Assembly: GCA_024276305.1 (NCBI GenBank)
Contig: JAJRXK010000005.1
Location: forward strand, 61,499 to 125,498
Length of the DNA stretch: 64,000 nucleotides
From: Candidatus Krumholzibacteriota bacterium
GTDB taxonomy: Bacteria > Krumholzibacteriota > Krumholzibacteriia > JAJRXK01
Reading direction: 5' to 3'
Shown: positions 8,967 through 19,088 of the stretch, piece by piece
Layout: each line of letters starts with the position of its first letter
Numbering within the stretch: the first letter of the stretch is position 1
The notes under the pieces: generated by a model
Told to the model about the DNA's origin: nothing
The model's database searches: none
Seen by the model: the letters and a program-made list of their open reading frames with translations, nothing else
Position numbers and translations under genes: made by a program

Positions 8967-10453
8967 CTCGAAGCCGCCGCGCATTGTTGAGCCTCACCGA
9001 CAAGACCGGGCTCGCATCCTTCGGCCGATCCCTGATCGAACGAGGCTACGAACTCCTGGCCAGCGGTGGAACCGCGGCTGCGCTCCGGGAAGCCGGCCTC
9101 GCGGTCACCGAGGTGAGCGAGATCACCGGACAGCCGGAGATTCTGGGAGGACGGGTGAAGACCCTCCATCCTGCGATCCACGCCGGCATCTTGGCCCCCG
9201 ATCTCCAGTCCTTGGCGGACACTCCCTTCCGGCTCATCGATCTGGTGGTCGTGAACCTCTACGATTTCGAAGGCGCTCTGGCGCGGTCCGAGAGCGAAGA
9301 CGAATGGGTGGAGAACATCGACATCGGGGGACCCACGCTCCTGCGGTCGGCCGCGAAGAACTTCTCGCGCTGCGTGGTTCTCTGCGGTTGCGATCAGTAC
9401 GACGCCTTTCTGTCCGAAGTCGATGCGCATTCGGGGGAGACCACGCTCGACTTTCGACGCGCCTGTGCGGCCCGGGTCTTCGAGACGACCTCTCGCTACG
9501 ACGCCCTCATCTCGCGCGGACTCTTCGGTGGGGGCCGGTCCCTGCGCTACGGCGAGAATCCGCACCAGCGCGCGACCTGGTCGGTGGGGGGCGCCGAAGA
9601 GTTGGAAGAATTGGGGCTGCGCCTCAATGGAGGCAAGGAACTCAGCTACAACAACTTGGTCGATGTGGTGGCAACCCTCAAGCTCTCCGCCGACCTTCCG
9701 GACCATGCCTGCGCGGTGATCAAACACACCAATCCCTGCGGGGTGGGTCTGGGCGACACGCCCCTGGTCGCACTGGAACACGCCCTGGCCTGCGATCCGG
9801 TCTCCGCCTTCGGAGGGATCGTGGCCTTTTCGACTCCGGTCGACGAAGCTGCGGCCGAGTGCTTGGCCAAGCGCTTTCTCGAAGTGGTGCTGGCTCCGAA
9901 CTACACCGAGGGCGCGCGGGCGATTCTGGGAGCGAAGAAGAAGCTGCGGTGGCTCGACGTCGACCTCGATCGTTTCCTCCAGGCGACGCGGGGAAACGAA
10001 CGAGTCTGGGGGAGACTTCATCTGCGTCAGGACGAGGACGAGGGTTTCCCCGAACTCGAGGCCTGGAATCTCGCGGCGGGCCCGACGCCTTCTCCCGAGG
10101 ACTTGGCGGCCGCGGACCTCGCGTGGCGCGTGGCGAAGCACGTCAAGAGCAACGCGGTGATTCTTGCGGGTCCGCACGGCACCATCGGCATCGGCGCGGG
10201 ACAGATGAGCCGGGTGGACAGTTCGCGCCTCGCCATCGACAAAGCCCGCCGCAGCGAAGCCTCTCTGGAAGGCTGTGTCGCGGCCAGTGATGGTTTCTTT
10301 CCCTTCGCCGATGGCATCGAGGCCCTGGCCGACGCCGGGGTGGCCGTGGTGGTCCAACCGGGCGGGTCCATTCGGGATGCCGAGGTCGTCGAAGCCGCCC
10401 AACGCCGGAGCGTTTCCCTCCTGCTCACCGGAACCCGTCATTTTCGTCACTGA
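8963..10453 (+). CDS. purH: Bifunctional AICAR formyltransferase / IMP cyclohydrolase
   Basis: LLASGGTAAALREAGLAVTEVSEITGQPEILGGRVKTLHPAIHAGIL; KHTNPCGVGLG. Confidence 0.95.
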   Translation: MTRSRRALLSLTDKTGLASFGRSLIERGYELLASGGTAAALREAGLAVTEVSEITGQPEILGGRVKTLHPAIHAGILAPDLQSLADTPFRLIDLVVVNLYDFEGALARSESEDEWVENIDIGGPTLLRSAAKNFSRCVVLCGCDQYDAFLSEVDAHSGETTLDFRRACAARVFETTSRYDALISRGLFGGGRSLRYGENPHQRATWSVGGAEELEELGLRLNGGKELSYNNLVDVVATLKLSADLPDHACAVIKHTNPCGVGLGDTPLVALEHALACDPVSAFGGIVAFSTPVDEAAAECLAKRFLEVVLAPNYTEGARAILGAKKKLRWLDVDLDRFLQATRGNERVWGRLHLRQDEDEGFPELEAWNLAAGPTPSPEDLAAADLAWRVAKHVKSNAVILAGPHGTIGIGAGQMSRVDSSRLAIDKARRSEASLEGCVAASDGFFPFADGIEALADAGVAVVVQPGGSIRDAEVVEAAQRRSVSLLLTGTRHFRH

Positions 10454-10467
10454 TCCTAGGAGTTTCC

Positions 10468-12012
10468 GTGAGTGATCGTCCCACCGTCTTGGTCGTCGAC
10501 TTCGGTTCGCAGTACAGCCAGCTCATCACTCGTCGTCTTCGAGAACTCGGGGTCTTCAGCGAGATGGTTCCCCCCTGGGATGCGCAGGGCAGGGCCGAGG
10601 AGATCGATCGCCTCTCCGGGGTCATTCTGAGTGGAGGCCCGGCGAGTGTGAAGGAAGCCGAGGCTCCGCATCTGGCCCCTCGTCTGCTCGAACGCAAGGT
10701 TCCCATGTTGGGGATCTGCTACGGAATGCAGCTCATCTCCGAGGCCCTCGGAGGGAGCGTCGGGGGCGGAGAACGGCGGGAATACGGTCAGGAAGAGATC
10801 TCCTTGGAAGGCGAAGCCGAGCTCTTCGCGGGGACTCCCCGATCTCAACAAGTGTGGATGAGCCACGGCGATCATGTCGAGGAGCCACCCCGGGGATTCG
10901 CAGTGGTGGCTCGGTCGACCTCGGGAACGGTGGCCGCCATCGCCGATGAGAAGAGGAGGATCTACGCCTTGCAATTCCACCCCGAAGTCACCCACACGGA
11001 ATTCGGGATGCAGATGCTCGAGAACTTCGTGCGCCGGAGCTGCGGGGTCGACGAGGCGTGGAATCGGGGTTCCTTCGTCGACGCGGAGATCGCACGGATT
11101 CGGGAGATCGTCGGCGATCGTCGGGTGCTCTGCGCGGTGAGCGGTGGGGTGGACAGCACGGTGGCCGCGACCTTGGTGGAGAAGGCGGTGGGGGAGCAGC
11201 TCTTGGCCGTCTTCGTCGACAATGGTCTGTTGCGTCACAACGAGGCACCGCAGGTTCGCGCGATGCTGGGCGAACTCCTGCACGGCAACGTCGTCGCGGT
11301 CGATGCCTCCGATCTCTTTCTCTCGCGGTTGGCGGGGGTGACCGATCCCGAGGAGAAACGCCGGATCATCGGACACACCTTCATCGATGTCTTCGAAAAG
11401 GCCTCCCAGGAGAATGGGGACTTCGACTACCTCGTACAGGGAACGCTCTATCCCGATCGCATCGAGAGTCTCTCGGTTCGGGGGCCGAGCCATGTGATCA
11501 AGACCCACCACAACGTGGGTGGACTTCCCGATCGACTGGGTTTCGAACTCATCGAGCCCTTGGCCGAACTCTTCAAGGACGAGGTGAGAGCGGTGGGCAA
11601 GGAATTGGGCATCCCGGCCGAGATGCTCAACCGCCATCCCTTCCCCGGCCCCGGGCTGGCGGTGCGATGCCTGGGCGAGGTCACCCCCGAACGCTTGGAG
11701 CTCCTGAGAGCCGCGGACAACATCTTCATCGAGGAGCTCCGCAACGGCGATCAATACGATCGCGTGTGGCAGGCAGGCGCGGTACTGCTGCCCATCGAGA
11801 GCGTGGGGGTCATGGGGGACCAACGCACCTACCAATCGCCCATCGCCCTGCGGGCTGTCACCAGCAAGGACGCCATGACCGCCGACTGGGCGCGGCTGCC
11901 CCACGAGGTGTTGGCCCGGATCAGCAGTCGAGTAGTACGAGAGGTGGACGGGATCAACCGCGTGGTCTACGACATCAGCAGCAAGCCTCCCGCGACCATC
12001 GGATGGGAGTGA
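10468..12012 (+). CDS. guaA: GMP synthase (glutamine-hydrolysing)
   Basis: GATase (PMLGICYGMQLI), SGGVDSTVAATL, C-terminal dimerization region ending PPATIGWE. Confidence 0.96.
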   Translation: MSDRPTVLVVDFGSQYSQLITRRLRELGVFSEMVPPWDAQGRAEEIDRLSGVILSGGPASVKEAEAPHLAPRLLERKVPMLGICYGMQLISEALGGSVGGGERREYGQEEISLEGEAELFAGTPRSQQVWMSHGDHVEEPPRGFAVVARSTSGTVAAIADEKRRIYALQFHPEVTHTEFGMQMLENFVRRSCGVDEAWNRGSFVDAEIARIREIVGDRRVLCAVSGGVDSTVAATLVEKAVGEQLLAVFVDNGLLRHNEAPQVRAMLGELLHGNVVAVDASDLFLSRLAGVTDPEEKRRIIGHTFIDVFEKASQENGDFDYLVQGTLYPDRIESLSVRGPSHVIKTHHNVGGLPDRLGFELIEPLAELFKDEVRAVGKELGIPAEMLNRHPFPGPGLAVRCLGEVTPERLELLRAADNIFIEELRNGDQYDRVWQAGAVLLPIESVGVMGDQRTYQSPIALRAVTSKDAMTADWARLPHEVLARISSRVVREVDGINRVVYDISSKPPATIGWE

Positions 12013-12022
12013 GAGTCGGGGC

Positions 12023-12052
12023 TTGTCTGCACCATTACGGCGCCTGTACTTT
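12023..12052 (+). promoter_or_regulatory. Candidate promoter TTGTCT-N18-TACTTT
   Basis: Direct reading upstream of GTG 12098. Confidence 0.35.
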
Positions 12053-12097
12053 GAAAGGCCAACCCGAGAGGCCCACCCCGGTCGAAGCGAGATTCTC

Positions 12098-14953
12098 GTG
12101 AGCATTCAGTGGACGCGGCGACAGCGCTGGTGGGGGCTGTTCCTCTGCCTCCTCGCCTGGAACGCTCAGGCCAACCCCCTCGATCCCAGTCATCCGCTGT
12201 GGCAAGGTCCTCCGGACCAGGTCCAGTCCTTCGTCCAGGCATTCGAGACTTCGCAGGAGCGGCGTCCGCCTCTGCACAAGTTCAACGACCAAAGGGCCCG
12301 CGCAGTGGCCCACGGGATGCGCTTGCTGGTGCTTCCGGTCCTCTTCGCCGACACCCAGGGCGAAGTGCCGGGTCGGGAAGAACTCCAGTCCAGAGTCTTC
12401 GGCGCGGGAGAGGGGTCGGTCCGTGGCTACTGGGACTTCGTCAGCGGAGGCGATCTCCAACTCGAGGGGGTGGTTCTGCCCTGGATCCGACTCCCCGAGA
12501 CCCTGGGTTTCTATCGCAATGTGCAGGACGGGCGCTTCGTCTCGGGAGCGGGGCCACCGCTCATGGCCCGTGACGCACTGAGGGTGGCCAGCACCTTCGT
12601 GGACGACTTCGGCCAATTCGATGACGACGGTCCCGATGGGATTCCCGGCAGTGGTGACGATGATGGCGTGGTGGACTTCCTGCTGATTCTGCATCCGGCG
12701 GTGTCCTTCGAAGTCGATCCCACGCAGAATGGGCCGGCCCTGCTGTCGGTCCAAGGTCGAATGGATTTCGACTCCGAGTTGGCCGCGGGAGGAGTGATCG
12801 GCGATGCCTTCGTGGTGACCTCGGCGCGGGGACCGTTGGGGGTGTGGGTCCACGAATTCGGCCATCTTCTGGGCCTCGAAGATCTCTACGATATCGATGT
12901 GAGTGGGGCCTTCTCGCAGGTGAGTTCTCGAGGCGGACTGGGCATTTGGTCGTTGATGGCCAGTGGAAGCTGGGGAGACGAAGGTCGCCGGCCCAGCAAC
13001 TTGGATCCGGTGAGCCGTCGTCTTCTGGGATGGGAAGAGCGGGTGACCACCGACTCGCCGATGCAGCTCGGCCTGGCCACCGTGGATCGGTCCCGGCGGC
13101 AGAGCCTGGAGGTGCGGCCCCTCGGAGATTGGGGCCGAGAGCGATTCGTCTTCGAGAGAAGAGCCCGACGGGAGGGCGCGGTGGTGGACGGAGACCTCCC
13201 CGGCGATGGGATTCTCGCCTACCGAGTGGACGAGAGTCTGAGGGAGAACCGCAGCGCCACCGGATTCTGGATCGACCTCTTAGAAGCCGATGGCCAAGCC
13301 GATCTGCATGCCCTCAGGAACAACGGCGACTCCACGGATCCCTTCGACGGGGGAGCGCGACGAAGTTTGGGACCGGCGACGAACCCTTCGTCGCAGAGCC
13401 GGCTTCCCAGTTCCGATCGCGTGGCTCCTCTCGTGGACATCGGAGTCGTGGAGAGCGACGGGACTCAACGGGTGTCGGTCGCTCTCGCGGAGCGCCCGGT
13501 GCTCCGGCTGGAGGCCGCCTTCTTCGATGACGGCGCCCAGGGCAGGCGCGCTCACCTGCGTTTCGGAGAGACTGCCGATTGGAATCTGGTCTTCGAAGCG
13601 GTGGGAAGTGGAGCGGTCGGTGGGGCCCAACTCCGAGTCCAGACCTTCGACCCCCGAGTGGTGGTCGAGAGCGGGGCCGATGTCGCTCTGGAGTTGGTTG
13701 GGGAGCGGTGGGAGGCTTCGACCCCCATCCGCCTCCGAGAGACCGGCTCGTCCACGGTGGCGGGCTTGGCCCCCATGCGTCTGGAGTGGACCCTGTCGGG
13801 GGACACCACGATGACTCGGGTCGACCTCGACCTCCCCTTGCGCGTCTTCGGAGGTCTGACGGAGGATTCCCTCGACGACTTCGTTCCAACGGTCTCGAGC
13901 GCGGCGGCCGACACCACTCGATTCCTGCCCCTGGGAATCGGGAGTCTGCCCCTGCCCACTCGTTCGGGTTGGGGGCTCTTCACGAACTCGGCGGAGACCT
14001 ACGCGAATTCGGTGGAGGTCGTGCTCGAAGGCCCGACCTTCTCTCCTCCCGAAGACGGACGCATCGGTTTCTGGTCGACGCAGGAGACGGAGGCCTCGCT
14101 TCCGGGCCAGGCCTTCGACGCCGGGGTGGTGGAAGTCTACATCCCCCAACGCGGATGGAGGATTCTCCCCCTCGAAGGCGGTCCGACGGTGCACGTCGTC
14201 CAACGAAGTGCGGCCAGGGTGCGGGGGGCCATCGGATTGGGGGGACGCGAGGTGCCGTGGACGGCCTACAGCGCGGTCTTGCCCCGGGTGGATATTCCTC
14301 TGCGCTTGCGCTTCCGCTTCGGCTCCGACGGGGACACTCCGGGAAGGGGATGGTCCATCGCGGGATTGCGATCGGGCGCGCCGGTGGCGTCGGCGGATCT
14401 GCGCATCGACTTCGATCCCGACGGGGTGGTCGTGGGACGCGCGCGGTTGCGAGGGGATGTGAGCGGCCTGGCGACCCTGCGCTTTCGCTTCCGTCGAATC
14501 GGAAGCACCACCTGGCAACCCGCCACCGCGTTGTTCACCCTCGGTGATGGCAGCGATGAGATCGTGAGGGAACTTCAGCTCCCCGCCGATCTCGAGGTGG
14601 CGACCATCGCACTTTTCGCCGAAGTGCCCTCTGCCCCGGGGGGCGAGACTCCGGACCTCCTTCTCGGAGAGGCCGCCTACCGCCGACCGGCGGTGGTGGT
14701 TCTGCCTCGACTCCTGCGCAATCCGACTTCTACGCCACTGATCTTCCAGCAGGATCCTCTGCCCCGAGATTTGGTGATGGGGGTCTTCGACGCCCGAGGA
14801 CGTCGCCTCCGCACCCTGCGGCTGCCGGCCGGGAGCACCTGGTTCGAGTGGGAGGGAGATGACGATCACGGAACTCCCCTGGCCTCGGGAGTGTACTTCC
14901 TGGTGGTGGAGGGAAACGAAGACCTCCGACGGCGATTCCTGCTGCTTCGCTGA
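12098..14953 (+). CDS. Secreted M6-family (immune inhibitor A-like) metalloprotease with C-terminal FlgD/sorting-like domain
   Basis: Zinc motif VWVHEFGHLLGLEDLYD; signal peptide; C-terminus VFDARGRRLRTL...WEGDDDHGTPLASGVYFLVVEG; GTG start 12098. Confidence 0.82.
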   Translation: MSIQWTRRQRWWGLFLCLLAWNAQANPLDPSHPLWQGPPDQVQSFVQAFETSQERRPPLHKFNDQRARAVAHGMRLLVLPVLFADTQGEVPGREELQSRVFGAGEGSVRGYWDFVSGGDLQLEGVVLPWIRLPETLGFYRNVQDGRFVSGAGPPLMARDALRVASTFVDDFGQFDDDGPDGIPGSGDDDGVVDFLLILHPAVSFEVDPTQNGPALLSVQGRMDFDSELAAGGVIGDAFVVTSARGPLGVWVHEFGHLLGLEDLYDIDVSGAFSQVSSRGGLGIWSLMASGSWGDEGRRPSNLDPVSRRLLGWEERVTTDSPMQLGLATVDRSRRQSLEVRPLGDWGRERFVFERRARREGAVVDGDLPGDGILAYRVDESLRENRSATGFWIDLLEADGQADLHALRNNGDSTDPFDGGARRSLGPATNPSSQSRLPSSDRVAPLVDIGVVESDGTQRVSVALAERPVLRLEAAFFDDGAQGRRAHLRFGETADWNLVFEAVGSGAVGGAQLRVQTFDPRVVVESGADVALELVGERWEASTPIRLRETGSSTVAGLAPMRLEWTLSGDTTMTRVDLDLPLRVFGGLTEDSLDDFVPTVSSAAADTTRFLPLGIGSLPLPTRSGWGLFTNSAETYANSVEVVLEGPTFSPPEDGRIGFWSTQETEASLPGQAFDAGVVEVYIPQRGWRILPLEGGPTVHVVQRSAARVRGAIGLGGREVPWTAYSAVLPRVDIPLRLRFRFGSDGDTPGRGWSIAGLRSGAPVASADLRIDFDPDGVVVGRARLRGDVSGLATLRFRFRRIGSTTWQPATALFTLGDGSDEIVRELQLPADLEVATIALFAEVPSAPGGETPDLLLGEAAYRRPAVVVLPRLLRNPTSTPLIFQQDPLPRDLVMGVFDARGRRLRTLRLPAGSTWFEWEGDDDHGTPLASGVYFLVVEGNEDLRRRFLLLR

Positions 14954-14957
14954 GGAG

Positions 14958-17219
14958 ATGATGCGGATCAATCTGGGGCGGCGACCGGCCTTCTCCTCTT
15001 CGGTCTCTTCGATCGCGGGTGCGGTCTCCGTGGTGGGATTCATGGTGGCGTCGTTGGTGTGGACGCCCGGTGCCCGCGCCGATGGTGGCGCCATCTCTCG
15101 GTCGCTGTTGAGAGCTCCGGCGACGGCCCGCGACCTCCCTCCCGAAGAACGATTCGCCCTGTGTTGGCAGCTTGCGGATCGGTCGGGGATGGAAGAGGCC
15201 CTGAACGATTCTCACTTCCCGTCTCACCTTCGCGAGTGGGCGAGGGCTCGCCTCCTGGTGCGTGAGGGCGATCGGAAGGCGGCCCTCGATGCCCTGGTGG
15301 CCGCGAGTTCGAAGTGGCCCCGCGATGGGCATCGGGAAGCCTACTCGATTCGCTTGGCTTTCGACCGCCAACGCATTCGGACCGCGGTCGAGGCTCAGGA
15401 TCGGGCGCGGGTCGCGGTCTTTGGTCGCGACTTCCGCTCCGACCCCGACGACCCCATCCTGGTGGCCTGGTTGGCCTGGGCGGATTCCCTTCGGACCGAG
15501 CCCTCGGAACTCTCTGCGGCCCTCCAACGGGCCTGGTCGCGGGCTTCGGCCACCGAGCGCCGTGACCCCGTCTTCCTGCGACGGGCTTTGGCCGAGCTGC
15601 GAGCCGGACACCGGCCGGAAGCGGCGGCGGCCTGGCTGGAGTGCATCGCAGCGCTCTCGCGTCCCGATGAGCGACGCAACGCACTGGCCTTTTGGGACGA
15701 CCATCCACAGCTCGCTTCGATCTGGGACTCCATGGCCCAGCGCTTGGAGGTGGGGCGGTGGTTGGCCCGATCGGTTCGGCGTCCGCAGGCGTTGGACCTG
15801 GTGCAGGCGGGCTTGGCCACTGCGGAGGGCGAGGACGCGGCCCAGGCCTTCGCCTTCGTGGCGGAACAGTTCTATCGCCTGCGCCGCAACGAAGACTTGG
15901 AACGATGGTTGGCGCGGCCCTGGCCCGAGGGTCTCGACGACGAGGAACGGGCGGAGCTGCGGGCGGTCCCTCTGGGTGCGGCGCGGCGGGCCGGCTCGAG
16001 TGTGGAACTCGCGCGCTCTTTCGAAGGAGTGGCTCGGGACTTCCCGGAGACCCGAAGGTCCGTCGAAGCACTGTGGGAGGCGGCGTGGATGTACGAACTC
16101 TCCGGTGAGGTGGACGAGGCCATCCGGGTCTACGACGAATATGTGCGTCGATCGCCCAAAGCCCGCTACGCCAGTGACGCTGCGGTGCGGGGACTCCTGT
16201 TGAGGTCGACGCGCGGGGATGCCCTGTCGGCGCTCACTCGCAGATTCGAAGAGATCGAGCCCGTTCTCGGAGAGGGAGCGGCCAGGGCGTCGGCCCTGTG
16301 GTTGTTGATGAGAGCGGCGCGGCGAGCCGATGCGGCGGTCGATGAGTTGCGGTGGGAGGAGGCTCTCGAGGACATGGAGGGTCCGGTTCCTCTTCTGGGC
16401 CCGGTCTCGGTGGAGGGAAGTTCGAAGCCCCTCGATCCCCGCCGGCTTCATGAGCGTCAGCGCCGGGCCTTCGACCATCTGCGCCAGGCCCTCGGAGGAG
16501 ACCGCCGCCACGATGCAGGGGTCCGAGCGGGAGCCGAACTCCTTCGCCTGGGTCTGGTGGAGGAGGCGGAGAGGCTGCTCCTCCAAATGGTGCGCGATCG
16601 GGTCTCCGACACTCGCCTGCTCTTCGACGTGGCCGAGGTGGGTTGGCGCTACGGGAGTCCGGAAATACAGGCTCGGGTCGGATTCCTGCTTCGCCGTCGA
16701 ATGCAGGACGATGGGTCCGAGTTGCAGGAGGACCTGTGGGTGATCTCGCGGCCGACACCCTTCTTCGACGCCACCGTGGAGGCGGCTCGGGACTTCGGTC
16801 TCCAACCCGAGATTCTCTGGGCGATCATGAGGCGGGAGAGTTTCTACGACCCCGATGTGGTCTCCGTGGCCGGCGCCCGAGGATTGATCCAGTTGATGCC
16901 GGCCACCGCCTCCCGCATCGCGGAGAAAGAGGGATGGGAACGGCCCGATCCCGAAGAGCTCTTTCGCCCCGGCCCCAACCTTCGCTTCGGGGCCGAACAC
17001 CTGCGCGAGCACCTCGACGAATTCGAGGGGAACGCCTTTCTCTCGCTCGCCGCCTACAATGCGGGGCCGAGGATGGCGCGGCGATGGCGGGATCGGATCC
17101 CGCCGGGCAGCCCACCGGCGCAGGTCGCGCTCTTGATCAGCTACACCGAGACGCGGGCCTACGTTTACGACGTGCTCCGCAACGCCCGGATCTACCGCGA
17201 CCTCTACCGCGGCCGGTGA
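14958..17219 (+). CDS. Slt-type soluble lytic murein transglycosylase with helical/TPR N-terminal region
   Basis: AIMRRESFYDPDVVSVAGARGLIQLMPATASRIA; SLAAYNAGPRMARRW. Confidence 0.88.
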   Translation: MMRINLGRRPAFSSSVSSIAGAVSVVGFMVASLVWTPGARADGGAISRSLLRAPATARDLPPEERFALCWQLADRSGMEEALNDSHFPSHLREWARARLLVREGDRKAALDALVAASSKWPRDGHREAYSIRLAFDRQRIRTAVEAQDRARVAVFGRDFRSDPDDPILVAWLAWADSLRTEPSELSAALQRAWSRASATERRDPVFLRRALAELRAGHRPEAAAAWLECIAALSRPDERRNALAFWDDHPQLASIWDSMAQRLEVGRWLARSVRRPQALDLVQAGLATAEGEDAAQAFAFVAEQFYRLRRNEDLERWLARPWPEGLDDEERAELRAVPLGAARRAGSSVELARSFEGVARDFPETRRSVEALWEAAWMYELSGEVDEAIRVYDEYVRRSPKARYASDAAVRGLLLRSTRGDALSALTRRFEEIEPVLGEGAARASALWLLMRAARRADAAVDELRWEEALEDMEGPVPLLGPVSVEGSSKPLDPRRLHERQRRAFDHLRQALGGDRRHDAGVRAGAELLRLGLVEEAERLLLQMVRDRVSDTRLLFDVAEVGWRYGSPEIQARVGFLLRRRMQDDGSELQEDLWVISRPTPFFDATVEAARDFGLQPEILWAIMRRESFYDPDVVSVAGARGLIQLMPATASRIAEKEGWERPDPEELFRPGPNLRFGAEHLREHLDEFEGNAFLSLAAYNAGPRMARRWRDRIPPGSPPAQVALLISYTETRAYVYDVLRNARIYRDLYRGR

Positions 17220-17222
17220 CCG

Positions 17223-17242
17223 CTGCCGCTGGGAGCTGGCAG
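17223..17242 (+). terminator. Candidate weak terminator stem CTGCC...GGCAG
   Basis: CTGCC-GCTGGGAGCT-GGCAG followed by GGTCTTTG, just after the slt stop. Confidence 0.3.
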
Positions 17243-17333
17243 GGTCTTTGCTCGGAAGGAGTCGGTGGGACCGCTTCGGCAGTGGCGCCCACTGGCTCCC
17301 TATAGCTGCTAAGTCCCTTTCGTGTAGGCACTT

Positions 17334-18251
17334 ATGTTTTTGAGAAAGCTCTTCACCCTCTTGCAGGGAGCGGGTCTGGCTCGGGGTCTCGAAGCGATGG
17401 AGGCCGGCGATCTGCGCGGTGCCATCGAGATCTTTCTGCCGTTTCTCGACGACTCCGACGCGGCCGTCCGCGACAAGGCCCGGCTCTACTGCTGCGAGGC
17501 CTATCTCCAATTGGGGGACGGGATCCGCAGTAGCGATCCGGCGGCCGCCCTGGAGTGCTACGAGAAGGCCGGAGAACTCCAACCCACCTTCGCCGATGTG
17601 GCCCACCGGACGGGGGAGATGCACGAAGTCCTGGGAGAGTATGGCCAAGCCCAAGCCGCCTACCTTCGGGCCCTCGAGATCAACCCTGCCTTCCTGGCCG
17701 CGCGTCTGGACTCCATCGCCCTCCACTTTCAGCGGGGAGAGGCCCTGCCCGCGCGGGCGGGGGTCGACGCGTTGGCGGAGCACGCGCCAGAGATCTACCG
17801 CGAAGCGATCGAGGAGATCGCGGTCTCCTGCGAGCGGGGACAGCTCGAGGTCGCGAGTGCTCAGCTTCGAGCCCTGCGGGATCGCAGCCCCAGCGTACAG
17901 GATCTGCATCGCCAGGAGGCACGAGACGCATTGACGGAAGGGGAACCCGCCGAAGCGGTCCGGATCCTGGAACGGGGATTGGGCGAACGCCGCTATCCCG
18001 ACCTGTTGCAGTTGCTGGGTCTGGCCTACGGGCAGCTGGGCGAATTGTCCAAGGCCGAGGCGGCCTTCCGGGACGCCTTGGCCATCCACCCGGGCTACCA
18101 GAAGGCTCGGATCAATCTGGCGCTGACCCTGGTCGAGCAGCATCGATTCGAGGAAGCCGAAGGCGAATTGCACCAGGTCCTCGAGGTGTCTCCGGGCCAT
18201 CCCCTGGCTCTGGGTGCGCTCGAGGAAATCCGCTGCGCCACGGAGGAGTAG
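17334..18251 (+). CDS. Tetratricopeptide-repeat protein
   Basis: Repeated TPR-like helices (e.g. LLQLLGLAYGQLGELSKAEAAFRDALAIHPGYQKARINLALTLVE). Confidence 0.8.
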   Translation: MFLRKLFTLLQGAGLARGLEAMEAGDLRGAIEIFLPFLDDSDAAVRDKARLYCCEAYLQLGDGIRSSDPAAALECYEKAGELQPTFADVAHRTGEMHEVLGEYGQAQAAYLRALEINPAFLAARLDSIALHFQRGEALPARAGVDALAEHAPEIYREAIEEIAVSCERGQLEVASAQLRALRDRSPSVQDLHRQEARDALTEGEPAEAVRILERGLGERRYPDLLQLLGLAYGQLGELSKAEAAFRDALAIHPGYQKARINLALTLVEQHRFEEAEGELHQVLEVSPGHPLALGALEEIRCATEE

Positions 18252-18254
18252 GGA

Positions 18255-19001
18255 ATGGAGGCTCAGGTCACGAGCTACTACGATCTTCTCGAAGTGAAGC
18301 CCACGGCTTCGGTGGCCGAGATCCGCAAAGCCTACTTTCGTCTGGCCAAGCTCTACCATCCCGATCGTCAGGCTCAGGACGACGCGCAGAGCACCGAAAT
18401 GTTCCTCGCGGTGCAGGAAGCCTACGATGTGTTGAGCGATGCCAAGCGTCGCCTCGAATACGACGAGAGTCAGGCTGCGGGCGGATCGGGGAGCCCCGAC
18501 TCCTCTCCACCGCCGAAGGCATCGTCGGCGATTCCTGCGGCGAGCGGAAAGACCGAAGCGCCAGCCAAGCGGCGGGGCCCGACCCTCGAAGAGGAGAAGG
18601 ATGCCCGCATGGGATTCATGAAGGCCGAAGGATTGCTCGAACAGGGTCAGTACGATCAGGCCCGACGGGTGATGGATGCGGTGGTGCGGACCGTGCCCGA
18701 CCATCCGGACTATCTCTCCATCGCCGGCTACCTCCAGGCTCTCGCCGGCGGGGAGCGGTTGCATCGTGCCCGGGATCTGTGCCAGAAGGCGGTTCAGGCT
18801 CAGCCCTTCAATGCCCTCTTCTTGGCCCGCCTGGGATTCGTCTACGAGGAGGTGGGGCTGCAGTCGCGGGCGGATCTCTACTACGACAAGGCCCTGGCCA
18901 AGGATCCGCGCCAGGCTCTGGCCTCCTCGAGGCGCCGCGGCGGGTCCTCCTCCCGGGCAGGGGGGTTGCTGGGCTCCATCCGTCGGATCTTCGGGGGCTG
19001 A
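18255..19001 (+). CDS. DnaJ-domain protein with C-terminal TPR-like region
   Basis: YYDLLEVKPTASVAEIRKAYFRLAKLYHPDRQ (HPD motif) then TPR-like helices. Confidence 0.85.
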   Translation: MEAQVTSYYDLLEVKPTASVAEIRKAYFRLAKLYHPDRQAQDDAQSTEMFLAVQEAYDVLSDAKRRLEYDESQAAGGSGSPDSSPPPKASSAIPAASGKTEAPAKRRGPTLEEEKDARMGFMKAEGLLEQGQYDQARRVMDAVVRTVPDHPDYLSIAGYLQALAGGERLHRARDLCQKAVQAQPFNALFLARLGFVYEEVGLQSRADLYYDKALAKDPRQALASSRRRGGSSSRAGGLLGSIRRIFGG

Positions 19002-19014
19002 TCGCCTCTCCACC

Positions 19015-19044
19015 TTGACAGTCCCCTCGCCACGGACCTAGCCT
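19015..19044 (+). promoter_or_regulatory. Promoter TTGACA-N18-TAGCCT upstream of csp-like gene
   Basis: TTGACA 19015-19020, TAGCCT 19039-19044. Confidence 0.55.
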
Positions 19045-19088
19045 GTAGCCGAATCGTCTCTTCCAGCGTTCCCACTCTGGAGGTCTTG

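Noticed and set aside
14730-19013. Very long antisense ORFs (e.g. 1427 aa here; also 2323-7329, 37679-41119, 54242-57298 on the - strand)
   Set aside because: Shadow ORFs opposite well-supported + strand genes; low-complexity composition typical of high-GC antisense frames. Only the 2323-4284 portion and the rpsT C-terminal portion (32695-32961) are real - strand genes.
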